From a bacterium (GTDB lineage Bacteria > Electryoneota > Electryoneia > Electryoneales > Electryoneaceae): a stretch of 42,459 bases of DNA. The stretch spans positions 1 to 42,459 of the forward strand of contig JAIOHU010000101.1 of assembly GCA_019912845.1 (NCBI GenBank), in the 5' to 3' direction. The number at the start of each line of letters is the position of its first letter. Positions within the stretch are counted from its first letter, which is position 1. The position numbers and the translations under genes are program-made. This document shows positions 19,401-26,855 of this stretch, piece by piece. Below the pieces are notes generated by a model that ran no database searches, was not told where the DNA came from, and saw only the letters and a program-made list of their open reading frames with translations.

Positions 19401-19791
19401 CTACAATGAAGCAACAGGAACCCTCCATGTCGGCGAAGGTGAGTTCGCCCCTGTTGATTCAGGAGTATTCGAATTTGAAGTGTCTGGGCTGAAGGTCGTT
19501 CAATCTTGGCTGAAGTATCGCATGAAAAAGGGTTCTGGAAAGAAATCTTCCCCGCTGGATGATATTCGTCCTGAACGCTGGTCCAGCCAATTCACGACTG
19601 AACTATTGGAACTACTTTGGGTTCTCGAAGCAACGCTTAAACTCTATCCAGAGCAAGCGAATTTACTCGACGCCATTATTGATTCAGAATGTTTTAACGC
19701 CAGTGATTTCCCCCCTGTGCCAGATAGGATGCGGAAACCTCCCAAACAACCGAAAATCCAAAAGGATCAAATTCCAGGTCTTGATGAATAA
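16480..19791 (+). CDS. Single-chain restriction-modification enzyme (type IIG / ISP-like)
   Basis: ATG 16480 has AAGGA upstream; an in-frame GTG at 16432 would add 16 residues. The protein of about 1103 residues begins with a PD-(D/E)xK nuclease pattern (RPDFAIHL then VELKAPG; D68, E82, K84). A helical linker follows. The N6-adenine methyltransferase core has a SAM-binding motif I (DPAAGTGTYLLG, about residue 366) and the catalytic NPPY (about 487). The C-terminal half resembles the target-recognition region of type ISP enzymes (YRSFDRQYL; YVYGALAHPAFTARF). No SF2 helicase motifs appear between nuclease and methylase, so it is closer to a type IIG layout than to LlaGI-type translocating enzymes. 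It would both methylate and cut its site. No separate specificity or control gene is adjacent, and it sits as a lone cassette between an operon and a convergent ABC locus. Confidence 0.85.
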   Translation: METSVIVNALQSFADEVKSKSSQITSGNPEDQLRSPFEKLMISVAASLGWKIVCTGETPLPERLGRPDFAIHLNDLLSGFVELKAPGIGASSRQFKGHNLDQFKRFSVTPNILYTDGNEWAIYRNGNLVNTVVRLSGDIVTSGAKAVSVEDAWAIENLLRDFFLWEPFIPAGNDGKIDLKAFAELLAPVTRMLRDDVVDALMDTRSPLVELASNWRQLLFPEASDEQFADAYAQTVAFALLLGRSEGAEPLTLNRAEEALEAQHNLLSRALQVLTDSGIRSELSAPIDLLIRVIAAVPLSMFSSSEDPWLYFYEDFLTVYDPKLRKDAGVYYTPVEVVHCQVRLIDDLLVNRLNKSLGFADPDVVTLDPAAGTGTYLLGVIEHALERVEIEQGPGAVAGKATELANNLFGFELMVGPFAVADLRVSRALRDHGGTLPADGPHVYLTDTLESPDAEPPQLPLFLRPIAEQHIKALKVKSDVPVIVCLGNPPYDRHQAATIANKASTGGWVRWGNSGSGKDSIFRDFVEPATHAGHGIHVKWLYNLYAYFWRWALWKVFESKNAQGPGVVTFITAASYLFSDAFVGMREHMRRQCDEIWILDLGGEGRGGRKDENVFAIQTPVVIAIAFRSLRISHDKPAKVKYARIEGSRDTKLAALDNITDFKKVNWQNCPNDWQSSFLPVGEGNYFNWLIIRDIFPWQHSGLMLKRTWPIGPEKNLLESRWKALLAAKDRSVAFRGSGDREVSGHYKVQLTEGSDTRPLDRLSTDTPVPPVMPYSYRSFDRQYLIADNRLIARPRTELWNVHGNPSDSKQLYLVSQLWQVLGSGPALTACVDIPDFHFFKGSYGGRDLIPLYRTADASEVNILPGLLELLSAQFKKSVTPEDFLAYVYGALAHPAFTARFHRELETRELRVPITKDAKLFEKMGDLGVQLLWLHTYGERFVPDGKQQGQVPQGSARCMKAVPGQPDGYPESFDYNEATGTLHVGEGEFAPVDSGVFEFEVSGLKVVQSWLKYRMKKGSGKKSSPLDDIRPERWSSQFTTELLELLWVLEATLKLYPEQANLLDAIIDSECFNASDFPPVPDRMRKPPKQPKIQKDQIPGLDE

Positions 19792-19839
19792 AAGTAATAA
19801 AAATAGATGAGGATATCCTTAATCTGTTTTCGTGACAGG

Positions 19840-20625
19840 TCATTCCCTTTGATCGGCTGTTTTCCACCACCAGAATGTTGCGATCAACCCGAGAAGTGAT
19901 GTCACGATAACAATCGGAAAACTGCCGGGGAAAAGAAAATCAGCTCGTGGGCCCGCCGCACCACTGTACAGAGCAGGAATTGCCCAGGGAACATAACCAC
20001 CCCATCCCAAAACCCCGCTGATCTGACCGAGGAACACCGTAAAAATGGCAAAACCAAGCGCAGGAAGATAACCTCGTCCATAACTCGCGACAAAGGCAAC
20101 CGGGGTGATGAGGATGATTGTCAGGATCGAGGTGATGCTGTACTCTTTGAAGGATAGCAGCAGAAAGTCAATCTCTAGATTCTCCAACCCCACAAGAATC
20201 CCACCCATTGTTCCACAAAAGAAAACCCAGAGCGACAGAATAATTGACCAAACCGTTGCTACAATTAACTTTGCAGTCACAATTGCAGGACGAGGGGTAG
20301 GCACAGCCAATAAATATCTCACAGTTCTATTGGAGAATTCTCTACCAAATATCCATGCCACAAGGAATGAATAAACGATCGTTCCACCGGTGCTGATGAT
20401 CTGCGGCAACAGACTCAGATGAGTTTCCCAATCAGCACTACCGGCAAGTTGCGCCTTCGTCCCAATGATGCCCATCTCTTTCGCATGTTCCGGATCTTGC
20501 AGGATAATCATGAACAGCGATCCAACAATTGGCCCCAAAGAGATTGCCAATAGGCACAAAGAGGGGACTCTGGAACGTCGCATCTTTAGAATTTCCACCT
20601 TTAACGCCCGGCTGATACTGTTCAT
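19840..20625 (-). CDS. ABC-2 type transporter permease
   Basis: The 261-residue product has about six hydrophobic segments and the N-terminal pattern of ABC-2 permeases (SRALKVEILKMRRSRVPSL, then a long hydrophobic helix). The segment FGREFSNRTVRYLLAVPTPR is the typical cytoplasmic loop of this family. It overlaps the ATPase gene by 4 bases (ATGA), so the two are translationally coupled and form one exporter. The substrate is unknown; related tetR-linked exporters handle drugs or lipids. Confidence 0.88.
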   Translation of the reverse strand: MNSISRALKVEILKMRRSRVPSLCLLAISLGPIVGSLFMIILQDPEHAKEMGIIGTKAQLAGSADWETHLSLLPQIISTGGTIVYSFLVAWIFGREFSNRTVRYLLAVPTPRPAIVTAKLIVATVWSIILSLWVFFCGTMGGILVGLENLEIDFLLLSFKEYSITSILTIILITPVAFVASYGRGYLPALGFAIFTVFLGQISGVLGWGGYVPWAIPALYSGAAGPRADFLFPGSFPIVIVTSLLGLIATFWWWKTADQRE

Positions 20626-21551
20626 TGCTGAGCCTCCCGTGTGATACGGAGAAAATGTTTTTCCAGATCCTCCTGTTCTACTGAAAGATGGGTCGGTGGA
20701 AGACCTGCTTCTACGAGGATTTTTGCTATCTGCTCAGGGTGAGCAACAGCCTTCTGATCGGTGATCGTAAGCATTTCGAGATTATTTGCTGAGGTATAAG
20801 TCGTAGCAGAAAATCCCCTCTCTGAAAGAACCAGAATTGTCTTCGTTAGATTATTGGTGTGAAGATGTAATTCAGGTTGACGTCTCGCCTCAAGGTCGCC
20901 AGCACTCATCTCTTCGATAAGCCGTCCCTGATGAATAATTCCTATTCTGGATGCGAGACGATCTACCTCACCAAGTATGTGGCTTGACATGAAAATTGTA
21001 GTTCCTTTTTCCTTCGCAAGGGTACGAAGCAGTTCACGTACCTCGACTACTCCCGCTGGATCGAGCGCGCTTGCCGGTTCATCGAGGATTAACAGGTCAG
21101 GTTCAGAGATCAGAGCGCGAGCAAGGCAAAGCCTTTGAAGGTTTCCGCTGGAAAGCGCATGTGCTTTACGGGATTTATATCGCCCCAGGTTCAGTTGGTC
21201 TATTACTCTGTCTACTACATTTCGATCTTTCAGATTATGCAGCAGACGGACGACTTCCAGGTTCTCACGCACAGTCAACTCAGGATAAGCGGTGGGTGAT
21301 TCAACAAGATGACCGACCTGTTGCCAGATCGTTGAATCTGCTTTCACCTCATGCCCGAGCACATTAACTTTTCCTGAACTTGGGGTGATCATTCCGAGCA
21401 GCATACGGATGGTTGTTGATTTTCCTGCACCATTCAGCCCTAGAAAAGCATAGATTTCACCCCGTTCGATTACTAAATTCAGCTTGTCCACAGCGGTAAA
21501 GTCACCGAAGCATCGTGTAAAATTTTCTGTCGTGATAACTGCTTCACTCAT
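20622..21551 (-). CDS. ABC transporter ATP-binding protein
   Basis: The start is set at ATG 21551 because GGAGCGGAG immediately precedes it; a start at 21572 would add seven residues inside tetR. The 309-residue protein has Walker A (GLNGAGKST), a signature (LSSGNLQRL, a slight variant of LSGGQ), Walker B (LLILDEP) and the switch His (SSHILGEV). A C-terminal extension of about 90 residues is typical of CcmA/DrrA-like exporters paired with ABC-2 permeases. Its start overlaps the end of tetR by 8 bases. Confidence 0.92.
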   Translation of the reverse strand: MSEAVITTENFTRCFGDFTAVDKLNLVIERGEIYAFLGLNGAGKSTTIRMLLGMITPSSGKVNVLGHEVKADSTIWQQVGHLVESPTAYPELTVRENLEVVRLLHNLKDRNVVDRVIDQLNLGRYKSRKAHALSSGNLQRLCLARALISEPDLLILDEPASALDPAGVVEVRELLRTLAKEKGTTIFMSSHILGEVDRLASRIGIIHQGRLIEEMSAGDLEARRQPELHLHTNNLTKTILVLSERGFSATTYTSANNLEMLTITDQKAVAHPEQIAKILVEAGLPPTHLSVEQEDLEKHFLRITREAQQ

Positions 21552-22152
21552 CTCCGCTCCCTTCACGAACACCTAGCCCACGGAGAATAAACTGGTTCAA
21601 ATCCTCAAGAATGTTATCAATCTTATCAAATTCATCCATAACCCTATCCAAGGCATGATAAGCGCCAAGAACCCAATATGTGGCTCGTTTTGCGTCCGAA
21701 ACATCGAACTCCCTCATTGATACCCCTTCAGTAATAATCTTCTCCATGTAGGGACGGATTTGTGCTCCAGCCTGACGCTGCAACTCATCATGAATAGAGC
21801 GATTTTTCGGATTGTGTATAATTTCAGCCAAGTCGTTTGCGTGAGGCTGCATGCTGATTTCGACAAGCGAGCGACTCATTGCTAACAATTTTTCGCTGGC
21901 AGTCAATTCAGATGATTCTGCAGCTTCCTTAACCTTATCTACAATGCCCTCAGCCATTTTTTCGACAATCGCATGGAATACCTCATCCTTGGATTTGAAG
22001 TAGAGATAGAAGGTACCCTTTGCCACCCCTGCTCTTTTCACGATCTCATCAACAGAGAGATCGATGTTTGCAGATTCGAGGAAAAGTGTGTGCGTTGCCT
22101 CGATGATCGCTGTACGTCTGCCTTCTGGGTTAAATCTCTTTTTATGATTCAT
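21544..22152 (-). CDS. TetR family transcriptional regulator
   Basis: The 202-residue product has an N-terminal helix-turn-helix (LSVDEIVKRAGVAKGTFYLYF) and a helical ligand domain, as in TetR repressors. AAGGAG lies just upstream (22157-22162). The gene heads a tetR-ATPase-permease operon and overlaps the next gene. A perfect palindrome covers its promoter, so autorepression and drug- or metabolite-induced expression of the exporter are likely. The ligand is unknown. Confidence 0.92.
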   Translation of the reverse strand: MNHKKRFNPEGRRTAIIEATHTLFLESANIDLSVDEIVKRAGVAKGTFYLYFKSKDEVFHAIVEKMAEGIVDKVKEAAESSELTASEKLLAMSRSLVEISMQPHANDLAEIIHNPKNRSIHDELQRQAGAQIRPYMEKIITEGVSMREFDVSDAKRATYWVLGAYHALDRVMDEFDKIDNILEDLNQFILRGLGVREGSGDE

Positions 22153-22169
22153 GTAGCTCCTTATGAACG

Positions 22170-22196
22170 CAATATGACTGACCGTCAGTCATATTG
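22170..22196. promoter_or_regulatory. TetR operator, perfect 27-bp palindrome
   Basis: Two 13-base arms, CAATATGACTGAC and GTCAGTCATATTG, flank a single central C. The site starts 18 bases upstream of the tetR ATG. The core TGACTGACCGTCAGTCA resembles TetR-family operators of the QacR/AcrR kind. It covers the predicted tetR promoter, which supports autorepression. Confidence 0.8.
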
Positions 22197-22200
22197 TCAA
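22171..22200 (-). promoter_or_regulatory. tetR promoter
   Basis: On the minus strand an exact TTGACA (-35, 22195-22200) is separated by 18 bases from CATATT (-10, 22171-22176). Both boxes lie in or touch the operator palindrome. The predicted start gives a leader of only about a dozen bases before the ATG at 22152. Confidence 0.6.
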
Positions 22201-22278
22201 CAGACTAAATGAGAATTGCTCCGAGTAACATCTCAGGTGGCTTGTGGAGAGTGACAGGAATGATCTTTTCTAGTGGAT

Positions 22279-22376
22279 CAACTCACTTACTTTGACTGTT
22301 GGCATTGGACTTGTCCAATGTTTAATAACTCTGGTGATGGTGCTATTAGACCCTGGATAAATCCAGGGCCAATCTG
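22279..22376. repeat. Double-hairpin dispersed repeat, copy 1
   Basis: This element has two perfect hairpins: CATTGGAC-TT-GTCCAATG at 22303-22320 and CCCTGGAT-AA-ATCCAGGG at 22351-22368. TTGGC and GCCAA form an outer pair at 22299-22303 and 22368-22372. A second copy lies at 25651-25747 with the same spacing and no indels. It begins 23 bases after the stop of the minus-strand methyltransferase gene. Confidence 0.8.
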
Positions 22377-22398
22377 TAAGTCCATTTGAATCAAACTA

Positions 22399-23073
22399 CT
22401 ACAATTCAGCTCTGACAATTAGAGAAGCATTTTTTCTGGCACTTAACATTTCTACATCGTTGAATCCAGCCTCTTTCAGCACACTTGTCAATTCTCTCAA
22501 AGAATAGCTGCGGTTGTAACCATAATTTTCTGATTGCCAGGATTTTTCACGGTTACGATAGTGAAAGGTGTATTCACCCAGAAAAAAGCGTCTCATGAGG
22601 GAGGAATTACGATGGATCACACTCAGTAGCAGATTCCCATCGGGTTGTAATACTCTGGCAGCTTCCTTAAGCATGTTCAATCGATTTTCCTCACCGGGAA
22701 TAGGACCCAGAGTGTTTCCCCAGATGAGTATGGTCGAAAAGGTGCAATCAGGGAAGGGAAGACAACACCCATCTGCACGAACGATGTTCTGCAGATCGTG
22801 CGCCAGGGCTTCTCGAATCATCTCAGCGACAATTTCCACCCCAACAGCACGCTCACACCATTCATTCAGAATATCGAGCACAACCCCGCTACCAGCACCC
22901 AATTCAAGAACATAACCTTTTCCGATAAATGGTTTCAGGGGGAGCATTTGCTTTTCTATAATATCCCGTTGCTGCCAACGATCCGCAGAATAGTATGGTG
23001 CGATCTCTGCGATGAATCGACGTTGATCCTCGAGTCTGATAGATTTGACAGCTTGAATGATTTTATTCGCCAT
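22399..23073 (-). CDS. Class I SAM-dependent methyltransferase
   Basis: The 224-residue product has the Rossmann-type SAM-binding motif VLELGAGSGVVLDIL (about residues 54-68), an acidic loop after strand 2 (GVEIV), a DGCCLPF motif after strand 3 and the post-motif LKEAARVLQPDGNLLLSV, all typical of the methyltransferase-11/25 type. The substrate cannot be assigned. It is a single gene on the minus strand, with a double-hairpin repeat just after its stop and REP-like repeats in its upstream region. Confidence 0.85.
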   Translation of the reverse strand: MANKIIQAVKSIRLEDQRRFIAEIAPYYSADRWQQRDIIEKQMLPLKPFIGKGYVLELGAGSGVVLDILNEWCERAVGVEIVAEMIREALAHDLQNIVRADGCCLPFPDCTFSTILIWGNTLGPIPGEENRLNMLKEAARVLQPDGNLLLSVIHRNSSLMRRFFLGEYTFHYRNREKSWQSENYGYNRSYSLRELTSVLKEAGFNDVEMLSARKNASLIVRAEL

Positions 23074-23160
23074 AAGGGAAGGTATAAAAAGATGTGGTTC
23101 TCGTCATACTGCTTTTTGCAAATAGAGACAATGAAACATTGAGTTTGGGATTCTGAGGAT

Positions 23161-23290
23161 TGGTAATCTAACGTTTATATTATCAGAAGTTTCCTGGATG
23201 CCAGCCCAAATCATCACCGGGATGACGCCAATGAGGTCGTGTTCTCAAACAGAGTGTGAGTTCGCACTCTTACATTATCAGAATGAACCA
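23161..23290. repeat. Degenerate REP-like repeat upstream of the methyltransferase
   Basis: TTCCTGGATGCCAGC (23191-23205) and the following GGGATGACGCC match the arms of the repeat family seen at 33113-33480, 38791-38880 and 39962-40017. The stem is imperfect here. The segment TTCTCAAACAGA...TCGCACTC (23242-23268) also has a counterpart near 33327-33357, so a longer composite element seems to have existed. A separate small hairpin (AGAGTG / CACTCT) lies at 23251-23270. The remainder of the 23074-23490 gap shows nothing else. Confidence 0.55.
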
Positions 23291-23490
23291 CTCGCATCCA
23301 TCCTCTCCAGCTCTGGAGCATCAAACGCTCTGAGGAAAGAGCAGGAGATATTTATTCCAGATTATTGAATTTCATACTTCTGCCAACTATCTTAGGCTAA
23401 CCTAACAAATTGTATCCCGGAATGATTTGGATATTTTAAATGCTCATACCGGGAATCTTACTATCGGGGGAACACTTGAAGTCCGATGCT

Positions 23491-24387
23491 ATGAACACAA
23501 CATCTTTACGTTTTGATAAAAAACTGCTGGCATACCTGGCATTGACTAAGCCGACCATCCAACTCCTGGTCGTACTGACAGGTGCAGCGGCGCTTGTCTA
23601 TGAAGGAAGTTTAACAACTCAACCTTTAAAATTCCTCTGGGTGATGGTTCTGCTCGCAATGGCAGGTGGTGCGGCAAATGCTTTTAACCAGGTGTTTGAA
23701 AGGGATGTGGACAGCAATATGCGACGTACTGCCAAACGTCGTCCACTACCACTTGGACATATCTCCCTGACTGGAGCTTACCTTTTTGCAGGTTCTCTGG
23801 CGGTTGGATCGACAATTGGATTCTGGCTGAGTTTTAACTGGCTTTCTGCGGTACTCGCTGGAGTAACCATACTCTTCTACAGTCTGTTTTATACCCTTTA
23901 CCTGAAGCCACGTACACCTCAGAACATTGTGATTGGTGGTGCTGCAGGATCAATGGGACCTGTAATCACATTGGCAGCAGCAACTGGCGAGGTATCGCTG
24001 GCGGCATGGCTGATGTTTGCGATTATCTTTTTCTGGACTCCTCCACATTTCTGGAGTCTGGCAATCTATTACAAAGAAGACTACCGCGAGGTTGGCTATC
24101 CGATGATGCCCTTGGTTATTGGAGAAACCCGCACCTGGGCAAGCATCATGCGCTATACCATTATCACCATCCTCATCAGTGTCGGATTGTATTTTACAGG
24201 TGCAGGAGTGCTTTACCTTCTGGCAGCCCTTATCCTTGGAGGATTTCTGCTGCGTAAAACAATCGAAGCTCAAAAAACAGGCAGTCCGCAGGCAGCGCGA
24301 GGGGTTTTTGGAATCTCAATTGTTTACCTGCTGGCACTATTTACAGCATTAATCGTTGATCACAGCATTTATATTTCCATTTTCTGA
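23491..24387 (+). CDS. ctaB: Protoheme IX farnesyltransferase (heme O synthase)
   Basis: This UbiA-family membrane prenyltransferase farnesylates heme b to heme O for heme-copper oxidases. Seen in the sequence: the N-terminal YLALTKPTIQLLVVLTG, the first Asp-rich site NAFNQVFERDVDSNMRRT, RPLP, the second site YKEDYREVGYPMMP, and about eight or nine hydrophobic helices. ATG 23491 gives 298 residues, the usual length; an ATG at 23440 would add 17 residues lacking family similarity. It is also named cyoE. No ctaA, oxidase subunit or other heme gene is adjacent, so it is a stand-alone copy. Its presence implies oxygen (heme o/a) respiration in the host. Confidence 0.92.
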   Translation: MNTTSLRFDKKLLAYLALTKPTIQLLVVLTGAAALVYEGSLTTQPLKFLWVMVLLAMAGGAANAFNQVFERDVDSNMRRTAKRRPLPLGHISLTGAYLFAGSLAVGSTIGFWLSFNWLSAVLAGVTILFYSLFYTLYLKPRTPQNIVIGGAAGSMGPVITLAAATGEVSLAAWLMFAIIFFWTPPHFWSLAIYYKEDYREVGYPMMPLVIGETRTWASIMRYTIITILISVGLYFTGAGVLYLLAALILGGFLLRKTIEAQKTGSPQAARGVFGISIVYLLALFTALIVDHSIYISIF

Positions 24388-24476
24388 TTATTGAATATAA
24401 AAGCGTTTGAGCCGGGTAGAAGCCGTATATGAATTGAATCGCCAGGTATAACGGTTGGTTCAGAAAGGAGTTCCAC

Positions 24477-24830
24477 ATGGGAGCACCAGTAGTCTGGTTC
24501 GAGATTTTGGGCAAGGATAGTGAAGGTTTGCGTAATTTCTACTCAAAAATTTTGGGTTGGGAATTTCAGACAGCCCCAAATATGGATTACAGCATGATCA
24601 GTGCGCCTGAAGGCGAAAATGCCATCGGTGGTGGCGTTGGTTCAATGCCGGAGGTTGACAAATTGGTCACCATTTATGCACAGGTGAAAAGCATTGATGA
24701 CACACTTGCTGAAGTTGAAAAGAACGGTGGAAGAACAATAGTTCCCAGAACTGTAATTCCAGAAATGGTCACATTCGCTCAGTTCATGGACCCACAGGGT
24801 AATATTGTCGGAATTATCGAGGCAATGTAA
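24477..24830 (+). CDS. VOC (glyoxalase/bleomycin resistance-like) family protein
   Basis: The 117-residue product has the single-module VOC fold pattern: VVWFEILGKDSEGLRNFYSKILGWEF at the N-terminus and FAQFMDPQGNIVGIIE at the C-terminus. A good AAAGGAG ribosome-binding site precedes the ATG. Such short VOC proteins usually act as dimers, often with unknown substrates; glyoxalase activity is not implied. Confidence 0.85.
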   Translation: MGAPVVWFEILGKDSEGLRNFYSKILGWEFQTAPNMDYSMISAPEGENAIGGGVGSMPEVDKLVTIYAQVKSIDDTLAEVEKNGGRTIVPRTVIPEMVTFAQFMDPQGNIVGIIEAM

Positions 24831-25086
24831 GTTATAGGCCGTTGAATGGAGAACAGTAGCAGGAAAAGTTTGGTTGATTCATTTTGTTCTTTATTCGACG
24901 GCGTTCTTATTCCCACAAAATCCACTTGTAGATATAGAAGTGTTTATTTGTAATACCACCAGTTTATCGTCACACGGGTAAAGGCAAACATACGTTTTCT
25001 AATGCATACGTATTTATTTTCCACCCCAAAACCACAAGAGCTATCGCAACCATTTTAGTTCGTCAAGTTCCATTTGGAGTTTCATC

Positions 25087-25569
25087 ATGACCGAAACAAG
25101 AATCGTAGAGATAAATGTTATTATCAATAAATCAGCCGACAGTGTGTTCAAAGCGCTTACCGATGCAGAGCAGTTAAAGAGTTGGTTTGCCACTGAAGTC
25201 GAGAACAATCCACGTCCGGGATCACGATTTTTGTATACCTTCCGGTCACGTGACACGGGAGAAGTTGAATTTGTACGAAAAGGTACCTATTCGGAGGTAT
25301 TGGAGAATTCTCGTATCTCACATTCCTGGATCGCAAATGACTTGCGGAAATTCAGCATGGTCAATTTTGTGCTTTACCGTGAGAGTGAATCACGTACTGC
25401 GGTAACACTACGTCACTGGGGATTTTTTGACGATGAAGAGTCCTTGCAGGAGTACGAACGTGCCAAAAAACAGTGGCCATTTTTCATGAACAACCTCAAA
25501 TCATATCTGGAAAGAGGTGTTGATGAACGTGAGAGCGTAATGGGTATAAAGGGAATTACAGTAGCATGA
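25087..25569 (+). CDS. SRPBCC / AHSA1-like domain protein
   Basis: The 160-residue product matches the START-like SRPBCC pattern (INKSADSVFKALTDAEQLKSWFA at the N-terminus, a beta-rich middle, and a C-terminal helix WPFFMNNLKSYLERG). These proteins bind hydrophobic ligands or act as Aha1-like partners; the ligand is unknown. TTTGGAG lies upstream of the ATG. It is separated from the VOC gene by about 255 bases with no recognised feature. Confidence 0.82.
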   Translation: MTETRIVEINVIINKSADSVFKALTDAEQLKSWFATEVENNPRPGSRFLYTFRSRDTGEVEFVRKGTYSEVLENSRISHSWIANDLRKFSMVNFVLYRESESRTAVTLRHWGFFDDEESLQEYERAKKQWPFFMNNLKSYLERGVDERESVMGIKGITVA

Positions 25570-25650
25570 GAATTGCAAGATTTAGAGCGAAGCGGGATTA
25601 TTTCTAGTTTTCTTTTATAGCCAATATCACAGCCTTCCTGGTTCCCGGCT

Positions 25651-25747
25651 CAACTCACATGCATTGACCTTTGGCATTGGACCTGTCCAATGTTTAATGA
25701 ATCCCAAAATGGACGTATTAGACCCTGGATAAATCCAGGACCAATCA
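25651..25747. repeat. Double-hairpin dispersed repeat, copy 2
   Basis: The same architecture as the copy at 22279-22376: hairpin CATTGGAC-CT-GTCCAATG at 25675-25692 and CCCTGGAT-AA-ATCCAGGA at 25723-25740, the latter with one mismatched end base. All internal distances equal those of copy 1. It lies 59 bases after the stop of the minus-strand phosphatase-family gene, in the same orientation relative to that gene as copy 1 to its neighbour. Confidence 0.8.
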
Positions 25748-25805
25748 GCGATCAAGTCGATCCATCAGATTAATGCTACTGAGGCTGAATATGAACACCA
25801 ATTTC

Positions 25806-26855
25806 CTACCAGAATAAATCCACCTGATAAGCCATGTGGTCGCTTCCAAGCAAAGGGTCAATGCGTGTGTTAGCAGCTTTTTCAAAATCTCGATATAAAA
25901 TTTGATCAATTCTGAATAATGCTCGAGAGCTACTCCAGGTTGCTCCCAAACCTCCTCCACCCTTAATCCATGAATCCTTCAGGTGTCTTCTGAGTGGTCG
26001 AATAGATCGATCTGTGGGAGTGGAGTTGTAATCGCCAAGAACCAGGAAATACCCATCATGATCTTTTACCTCTTCACTGAGAAGTTTCGCCTGGGAAGTT
26101 CGGAATCGCTGGCTCTGAACAATTCCCGCGAGGTCTCGTTTTCGGTCAACTGATTCCAGTTGGATACCGATAACCTCAATCGGTCTACTATCAATGGTGG
26201 TTTCAACTTTGGGGAATGTACGCCAGTTCAGTCCGGCGGATTCAGTTGAAATTGAATCAATATGTGTGAATGGATTGGTGCTCAGGATAAGGATACCCAT
26301 CCCGGCATCGCGTCTCAAATGCTGATAATGACCATGATAGCCGTATTCTGCTGCATTGGCGATAAAATCTTTCTGACGGTAGACATGTACTTCCTGCAGG
26401 CATGCCAACTCGACCTTTTGTTTATCGAGATATTCGAGCAGACCATCCATTTCCTGCTGTTCACAATTCATTGTCAGTACACGTAACGTTCTCGCATCAG
26501 GAACATCTGCAGTTTTTGCTTTGAGGGGAATGTAGACAAACCCTTCGATGATAAGTATGATAATACCAACAGCAGCTAGATTGGCTGCGAGTGAACGTTT
26601 TCTTGAAAAATCGAATAGGAACAAAACAATCCCGATCAATGTCAAGCCTAGCCGGAAAAGCTGGTTGCCATTAAACCATTCCAGTTGAATGAAAAAACTG
26701 GCAGGAAAATACCTTAGAATAGTTAGAAAGAGAAAAATACCGAGGAATGTATCCACGATAAAACGCATCTCATTAGAAAGCCGTTTTTTACGATTCCCTT
26801 TGGAATGAGAACCACGCCGTTTATGGTATTTTTTTGATTTACGTGATCGATTCAT
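25806..26855 (-). CDS. Membrane-anchored endonuclease/exonuclease/phosphatase family protein
   Basis: The 349-residue product starts with a very basic cytoplasmic stretch, followed by about three hydrophobic segments (about 30-110). The EEP domain then shows VLTMNCEQQ, ACLQEVH (metal Glu), VLGDYNSTP and GSDHMAYQVDL, the conserved N, E, D/N and DH residues of this superfamily. The catalytic domain is probably outside the cytoplasmic membrane, similar to YafD-like proteins. The substrate (nucleic acid, phospholipid or inositol phosphate) cannot be told. Confidence 0.87.
   Translation of the reverse strand: MNRSRKSKKYHKRRGSHSKGNRKKRLSNEMRFIVDTFLGIFLFLTILRYFPASFFIQLEWFNGNQLFRLGLTLIGIVLFLFDFSRKRSLAANLAAVGIIILIIEGFVYIPLKAKTADVPDARTLRVLTMNCEQQEMDGLLEYLDKQKVELACLQEVHVYRQKDFIANAAEYGYHGHYQHLRRDAGMGILILSTNPFTHIDSISTESAGLNWRTFPKVETTIDSRPIEVIGIQLESVDRKRDLAGIVQSQRFRTSQAKLLSEEVKDHDGYFLVLGDYNSTPTDRSIRPLRRHLKDSWIKGGGGLGATWSSSRALFRIDQILYRDFEKAANTRIDPLLGSDHMAYQVDLFW

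Noticed and set aside
16480-19791. Part of a BREX, DISARM or type I defence system
   Set aside because: No partner genes (PglZ, BrxC, HsdS, HsdR helicase) are adjacent; the neighbours are an unrelated operon and an ABC exporter.
22798-23142. 114-codon plus-strand frame antisense to the methyltransferase
   Set aside because: It lies mostly within a well-supported methyltransferase gene on the other strand and has no recognisable domain.
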